Source: Aedoeadaptatus coli
Lineage (GTDB): Bacteria; Bacillota; Clostridia; Tissierellales; Peptoniphilaceae
Reading direction: 5' to 3'
Length of the DNA: 64,000 nucleotides
Assembly: GCF_900343085.1 (NCBI RefSeq)
Contig: NZ_OPYI01000011.1
Location: 1-64,000 of the forward strand
Below the pieces are notes generated by a model. That model ran no database searches. It worked only from the letters and a program-made list of their open reading frames with translations, and was not told the DNA's origin. The translations under genes were made by a program, and so were the position numbers. This document shows positions 60,180 through 64,000 of this stretch, in pieces. The number at the start of each line of letters is the position of its first letter. Position 1 is the stretch's first letter.

Positions 60180-61223
60180 TTAAACGAGACCCATAAAATA
60201 TTCGACGCCGATGGCGACGATGACGACAAGCGCGGAAATCACGAAGCCGTGCATCATGGGGCCGGTGCCGGCGCTCTTCATGTCTTTTAAGGAGGTCTTC
60301 AGGCCGATGCCCGCAAGGGCCATGACCATAAGGAATTTGCTGATGAGTTTAAAGCTGTGGCCCACGCTTTCGGGAATGAAGCCGGCGGTGTTAATGACCG
60401 TGAGAGCCAGGAAGCCCAGGATAAACCAGGGAATGACTTTCGTCAAAGAGAATTTCGCCTTTTCGTGCTTGTGTTCCTCTTTGGACTTTAAGTGGGCGCT
60501 GATCAGAGCGAAGACGATGACCGTGGGGATGATGACCAGGGTGCGGGTGAGCTTAACCATGGTGGCAAAGTCCCCGGCGCCGTCGGAGAATGCGTAGCCC
60601 GCCGCCACGACGGACGAGGTGTCGTTAACGGCGGTGCCCGCCCAGAGGCCGTAGGCCATGTCGGAAAGGCCCAGGGCGTGGCCCATAATGGGGAAGAGGA
60701 TAATCATGGCCATGTCGAAAATAAAGGTGGCGCTCATGGCGTAGGCCACGTCCAAATCGTCGGCTTCGATAATGGGGGCGATGGAGGCGATGGCGCTGCC
60801 GCCGCAAATCCCCGTGCCGGCGGAGATGAGATTGGACATCTTCCAGTTCAGGCCGAAGAACTTACCGGAGAAGTGGCCGATGCCGAAGCAGGTGAGCAAA
60901 GTAAAGACCATGACGGAAAGGGACAGGCGGCCCACCTGAAAGACCGTGGCCATATTCAGAGAGGCCCCCAGTAAAATAATCCCGAGCTTCAATAATTTTT
61001 TCGAAGCGAAGGTGGCGCCTTTGGTCACCGGATTGTCGGACGTTAAGAAATAATTAATGATCATGCCGATAAACAGGGCGATAACCGATGCGCTGATTAG
61101 GGGAATGGGCAGTAGGCTTTCGAGAAATTTCGAGGTCGCCGCGATAAGTACGGTCAACAGGACCCCGGGAAGAATTGCTTGGATGGATTTCAACGGTATG
61201 CTCCTTTCTTGTGCATTGATCAT
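60180..61223 (-). CDS. yeiH: YeiH/UPF0324-family membrane protein
   Basis: 347-residue protein with about ten helices, of the YeiH family annotated as putative sulfate exporter or UPF0324. Motifs LKLGIILLGASLN, GTGICGGSAIASIAP and WAGTAVNDTSSVVAAG are typical. Its divergent neighbour is a LysR regulator, the same arrangement as YeiE-YeiH in E. coli. The substrate is not established. Confidence 0.9.
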   Translation of the reverse strand: MINAQERSIPLKSIQAILPGVLLTVLIAATSKFLESLLPIPLISASVIALFIGMIINYFLTSDNPVTKGATFASKKLLKLGIILLGASLNMATVFQVGRLSLSVMVFTLLTCFGIGHFSGKFFGLNWKMSNLISAGTGICGGSAIASIAPIIEADDLDVAYAMSATFIFDMAMIILFPIMGHALGLSDMAYGLWAGTAVNDTSSVVAAGYAFSDGAGDFATMVKLTRTLVIIPTVIVFALISAHLKSKEEHKHEKAKFSLTKVIPWFILGFLALTVINTAGFIPESVGHSFKLISKFLMVMALAGIGLKTSLKDMKSAGTGPMMHGFVISALVVIVAIGVEYFMGLV

Positions 61224-61292
61224 CTCACAAATCTAAGATAAAATAAAATTATAATTCATTATGGAGCGATAACGAAACGATATGGAGGCATT

Positions 61293-62162
61293 GTGGATAT
61301 TCGACTCATCACCTTTTTGGAAGTCCTGGCCACGGGAAATTACACCAGGGCGGCGGAAAACCTGCACATTACCCAACCGGCGGTGACCAAGCACATGCGC
61401 TCTTTGGAAGAGGAATTCGGCGCCGTGTTTTTTCGTTACGACGGGAAAAAGATGGTCCCCACCGACGAGGCCCGGGTGCTGGAAAATTACGCCCGCAGCC
61501 AACAGAAAAATTACCGGGATACTCTGGATCATTTCAAAAAAGAAAAGGCCCGCACCATTCGCATCGGCCTTACGAAGACCTTGGGGGAATACGCCTATGC
61601 GGAAAAACTCGCGGCGCTGGTGAAAGATCGCGCCAATGACTTTGTACTCACCGTGGACAATACGGAGGCCCTTTTGGACCGGTTGCGAAACGCCCGCCTG
61701 GATTTTCTCATGGTGGAAGGGCAATTTGCGAAAAACGAATTCGATTTCGCCGTGTTAAAAGAAGAGACCTTCACCGGCATCTGCAGCGACGATCATCCCT
61801 ACAAGGGCCGCACCCTGAGCCTGGAGGATGTTTCAGGAGATTGTTTGGTGGTACGGGAGCCTGGGAGCGGATCCCGTGAAATCCTCGAAGATAAACTCCG
61901 TTACAAAGGCTACGAAGTGCGGGATTTTGCTCGCGTCGTCACCTCGTCGAGCTTGGCTCTGATTTCGAAATTGGTGGCGGCAGATGTTGGAATCTCCTTC
62001 GGCTACGAAAGCATCGCGAAAAACAATCCTCACCTCGCCACCTTTTGCGTGGAGGGCATTACGGACCGCCATGAATTTTCCCTGGTGGCACTAAAGGGCA
62101 CCGGCGGCATCGAATTGTACCGGCGCTTAATCGAAGAGATGGCTTTGTCAAGAAAGAGATAA
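61293..62162 (+). CDS. LysR-family regulator divergent to yeiH
   Basis: 289 residues. N-terminal helix-turn-helix (IRLITFLEVLATGNYTRAAENLHITQPAVTKHMRSLEEE, residues 3-41 in part) and a C-terminal two-lobe sensor. The start is GTG at 61293, four bases behind GGAGG. It probably controls yeiH through the 69-base gap between them, which contains repeated CGATAACGAAACGATAT. The ligand is unknown. Confidence 0.9.
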   Translation: MDIRLITFLEVLATGNYTRAAENLHITQPAVTKHMRSLEEEFGAVFFRYDGKKMVPTDEARVLENYARSQQKNYRDTLDHFKKEKARTIRIGLTKTLGEYAYAEKLAALVKDRANDFVLTVDNTEALLDRLRNARLDFLMVEGQFAKNEFDFAVLKEETFTGICSDDHPYKGRTLSLEDVSGDCLVVREPGSGSREILEDKLRYKGYEVRDFARVVTSSSLALISKLVAADVGISFGYESIAKNNPHLATFCVEGITDRHEFSLVALKGTGGIELYRRLIEEMALSRKR

Positions 62163-62173
62163 TAGAGAAGATA

Positions 62174-62212
62174 GAGAAAGATTCTTTTCCGAGGTAGGGA
62201 AAGGGTCTTTTT
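62174..62212 (+). terminator. Terminator after the LysR gene
   Basis: An imperfect AGATTCTTTTCC/GGGAAAGGGTCT hairpin with a T run, 10 bases past the stop. Confidence 0.75.
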
Positions 62213-62254
62213 GTTTGCCGGAAGTTTGTCTTCGGCTTTTTTAAAATCGCACAA

Positions 62255-62285
62255 AGAAAACCCCCGGCAATTGCCGAGGGCCTCT
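62255..62285 (-). terminator. Terminator of alsT
   Basis: CCCTCGGC-AATT-GCCGGGGG followed by TTTTCTTT on the minus strand. Confidence 0.85.
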
Positions 62286-62310
62286 TTAGCAGTATGAGTA
62301 TGAGTTATTT

Positions 62311-63687
62311 TTATTTCAATAAGTGTTCGTATTCAGCAGGGGACGTCCGTTTGCGGTCGTCTTTGAAGAAGTCTTTTTCCAAAGCGACGACGACGCCGGA
62401 GAGTCCGATCAAACCGATTAAGTTCGGGATAGCCATTAAACCGTTTAAAATATTAGCAACGGTCCAGGCAAGGTCTAAGTTCATAACGCAACCGACAAAG
62501 ATCATGACGACATACAAAAGTTTGTAAGGTTTGCCGATCTTTCTACCTAAGAGGTAGCGAGCGGAGGTTTCGCCGTAATATTCCCAACCGAGAATGGTGG
62601 AGAAAGCGAAGAGCAATAAGCCTAAGGATACGATGTATCTACCGATCGCCAAGTGCATATCGAATGCCGTTGCTACGAGGGCCGATGCATCGGTGATGCC
62701 TTCGTCCAAAACGCCGGATGTAATGATAACTAATGCGGTAATGGAGCAGACAACAAAGGTATCCAAAAAGACTTCCGTAACACCCCAAATCCCTTGACGG
62801 GTCGGGTGGTCGGTGGATGCCGTGGCGTGGGCAATAGGCGAAGAACCTAAGCCGGCTTCGTTGGTGAAGACACCGCGGCTGACGCCGTTTCGCATAGCCA
62901 ACATAATGGTGTAACCGATGACACCGCCGCCGACTGCCGACGGATTGAAGGCGCCGACGAAGATCGCGCGGATGGCGAAGGGAAGCATCGAAGCATTAGA
63001 GATAATAATGATTAAGCCGCCGACAATGTAGAACGCTGCCATAAAGGGAACGAGCTTTTCGGTAACTTTCGAGATGGATTGGATCCCGCCGATAATAACG
63101 ACGGAAGCGGCGATGGTAATGACGACGGCAGTGATCATAGGCGGAACGTTAAAGGACGATTTCAACGTACCGGCGATGGCGTTGGATTGTACGGAACAAC
63201 CGATACCGAAGCAGGCGACTGCTGCCAAGAAGGCGAAGCATTTGCCCAACCAGGGTTTCTTCAAGCCGCGGTCAATATAGTACATGGGGCCGCCGGCATA
63301 GCCGTCTTCGGTTTTCACCCGATAGGCGACAGCCAAGTTAACTTCCGAGAATTTCGTACACATACCGAAGAATGCGGCAACCCACATCCAGAATACGGCG
63401 CCGGGACCGCCGCCTAAGATGGCGACCGATACGCCGACGATGTTGCCGGTACCGACCGTGGCGGCCAGTGCCGTAGACAATGCTTGGAAGGGCGAGATGG
63501 CGCCTTCTTCAACTTCGCCTTTTTCAAACATTTTGCCCATGGTATTTTTCATGATATAGCCGAAATGTCGAGCTTGGACGAAGCCGGTGCGGATGGACAA
63601 GATAATACCTGCGCCGACGAGCAATACGATTAGAGGAATACCCCATAGGAACGCATCAATTTTACCTAGTACTTCTGCAAAACTCAT
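62311..63687 (-). CDS. alsT: Alanine/glycine:cation symporter (AlsT/AgcS family)
   Basis: 458-residue membrane protein with about 11 helices that imports alanine or glycine with sodium ions. Family motifs: GTGNIVGVSVAILGGGPGAVFWMW (partly), GGPMYYIDRGL and TNEAGLGSSPIAHATA. The start ATG at 63687 follows GGAGGTGA. It has its own promoter and terminator. Confidence 0.94.
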   Translation of the reverse strand: MSFAEVLGKIDAFLWGIPLIVLLVGAGIILSIRTGFVQARHFGYIMKNTMGKMFEKGEVEEGAISPFQALSTALAATVGTGNIVGVSVAILGGGPGAVFWMWVAAFFGMCTKFSEVNLAVAYRVKTEDGYAGGPMYYIDRGLKKPWLGKCFAFLAAVACFGIGCSVQSNAIAGTLKSSFNVPPMITAVVITIAASVVIIGGIQSISKVTEKLVPFMAAFYIVGGLIIIISNASMLPFAIRAIFVGAFNPSAVGGGVIGYTIMLAMRNGVSRGVFTNEAGLGSSPIAHATASTDHPTRQGIWGVTEVFLDTFVVCSITALVIITSGVLDEGITDASALVATAFDMHLAIGRYIVSLGLLLFAFSTILGWEYYGETSARYLLGRKIGKPYKLLYVVMIFVGCVMNLDLAWTVANILNGLMAIPNLIGLIGLSGVVVALEKDFFKDDRKRTSPAEYEHLLK

Positions 63688-63728
63688 AAGTCACCTCCAG
63701 ATAAGTATGAATAACTGCTTGTGAATAC

Positions 63729-63756
63729 ATTATACACGCTTTTTCAGAAAATTAAA
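63729..63756 (-). promoter_or_regulatory. Promoter of alsT
   Basis: TTTAAT (63751-63756), 16 bases, TATAAT (63729-63734) on the minus strand, giving a short leader with no riboswitch. Confidence 0.78.
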
Positions 63757-64000
63757 CCTCTTTTTACAAAAAAGTTGACTTTTTTCAAAACTATTTTTTT
63801 CCCGAGGGAGGCAGGTGATAAAATTATCAAGTGAAAAGATTCGCAGAAATTAAAATTTAAAAGAACAGGAAAAATGGGGGAATTATTTAAGGCAAAAAGG
63901 CGGTGAAACGAAAAGCGGATGAATCAGCCGGGAAAGCGCACCGAAACCCAATAAATCAAAATAATGAAGGATCTGTAAGTTAATTAAAAGGGGTAAATAA
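63757..64000. other. Intergenic stretch at the window end without a recognised feature
   Basis: A/T-rich start, then a purine-rich stretch (63830-63990). TGATAAAATTATCA at about 63812-63825 is a palindrome. No open frame longer than about ten codons with a ribosome site and no known RNA motif was found. It may be the leader of a gene beyond the edge. Confidence 0.3.

Noticed and set aside
1-64000. CRISPR array or prophage
   Set aside because: No regularly spaced repeats and no capsid, terminase, integrase or transposase gene were seen.

Overview
The window looks like a core-chromosome stretch from a low-copy-IS, fermentative Firmicute. The order murB-rapZ-yvcK-whiA-HPr-dnaE-pfkA-pyk, T-box and THF/lysine riboswitches, several ECF vitamin transporters, an A-type flavodiiron protein and Na+-coupled alanine/lysine carriers suggest an anaerobic, amino-acid-using member of Tissierellia/Clostridia. 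A relatively GC-rich Peptoniphilaceae member is my best guess (inference; no rRNA gene or other marker is present to settle it). Most genes are GC-rich in third positions. A few AT-rich islands (28.4-29.5 kb and 49.1-51.1 kb) look acquired.

Layout. 0-4.2 kb (minus): methionine ABC importer metN-metI-metQ-metQ with two lipoproteins, behind a T-box. 4.2-14.5 kb (plus): cell wall, carbon control, replication and glycolysis core genes. 14.5-18 kb: THF-riboswitch folate transporter folT, ZIP metal transporter, and a lysine-riboswitch NhaC-type carrier. 18-21.3 kb: metallopeptidase plus membrane J-domain protein, NAD kinase, RluA-type pseudouridine synthase and a likely 6S RNA gene. 21.3-28.3 kb (minus): a likely iron-regulated import operon (two half-ABC transporters, ECF S, T and fused A-A) with a perfect Fur-type box and an upstream TetR gene with its own operator. 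28.4-29.5 kb: AT-rich EEP-family membrane phosphoesterase. 30.4-37.3 kb: pyrB-pyrK-pyrD-carA-carB behind a PyrR-type attenuator; the CarA protein has lost its glutaminase catalytic residues. 37.4-40.3 kb: a degenerate Ddl-like/coiled-coil protein, glutaredoxin-like protein, ThiW, and Trp T-box-controlled TrpP. 40.4-43.6 kb: the general ECF module ecfA1-ecfA2-ecfT with truA. 43.7-49 kb: RarD-like exporter and a lantibiotic-immunity-type ABC transporter with its two-component system. 49.1-51.1 kb: AT-rich ImmA/IrrE-DUF4411 pair. 51.1-54.9 kb: GntR-ABC transporter operon, tRNA-Thr, TtcA-like enzyme, exonuclease III. 55-58.7 kb: flavodiiron protein and two tandem secreted copper-amine-oxidase-N-domain proteins with duplicated leaders. 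58.7-63.7 kb: glutathione reductase, YeiH with divergent LysR regulator, AlsT.

How it fits together. FolT and ThiW are substrate-binding S components that would borrow the shared EcfA1-A2-T module, while the operon at 21-28 kb carries its own T and A parts and is probably dedicated to an iron-related ligand. Amino-acid supply is sensed by RNA throughout (Met and Trp T-boxes, lysine riboswitch). The inactive-looking CarA suggests that carbamoyl phosphate for pyrimidines is made from free ammonia. The points most worth following up are the CarA active-site loss, the Fur-box ABC/ECF operon, the Ddl-like coiled-coil protein, and the paired secreted proteins with matching leaders and different C-termini.
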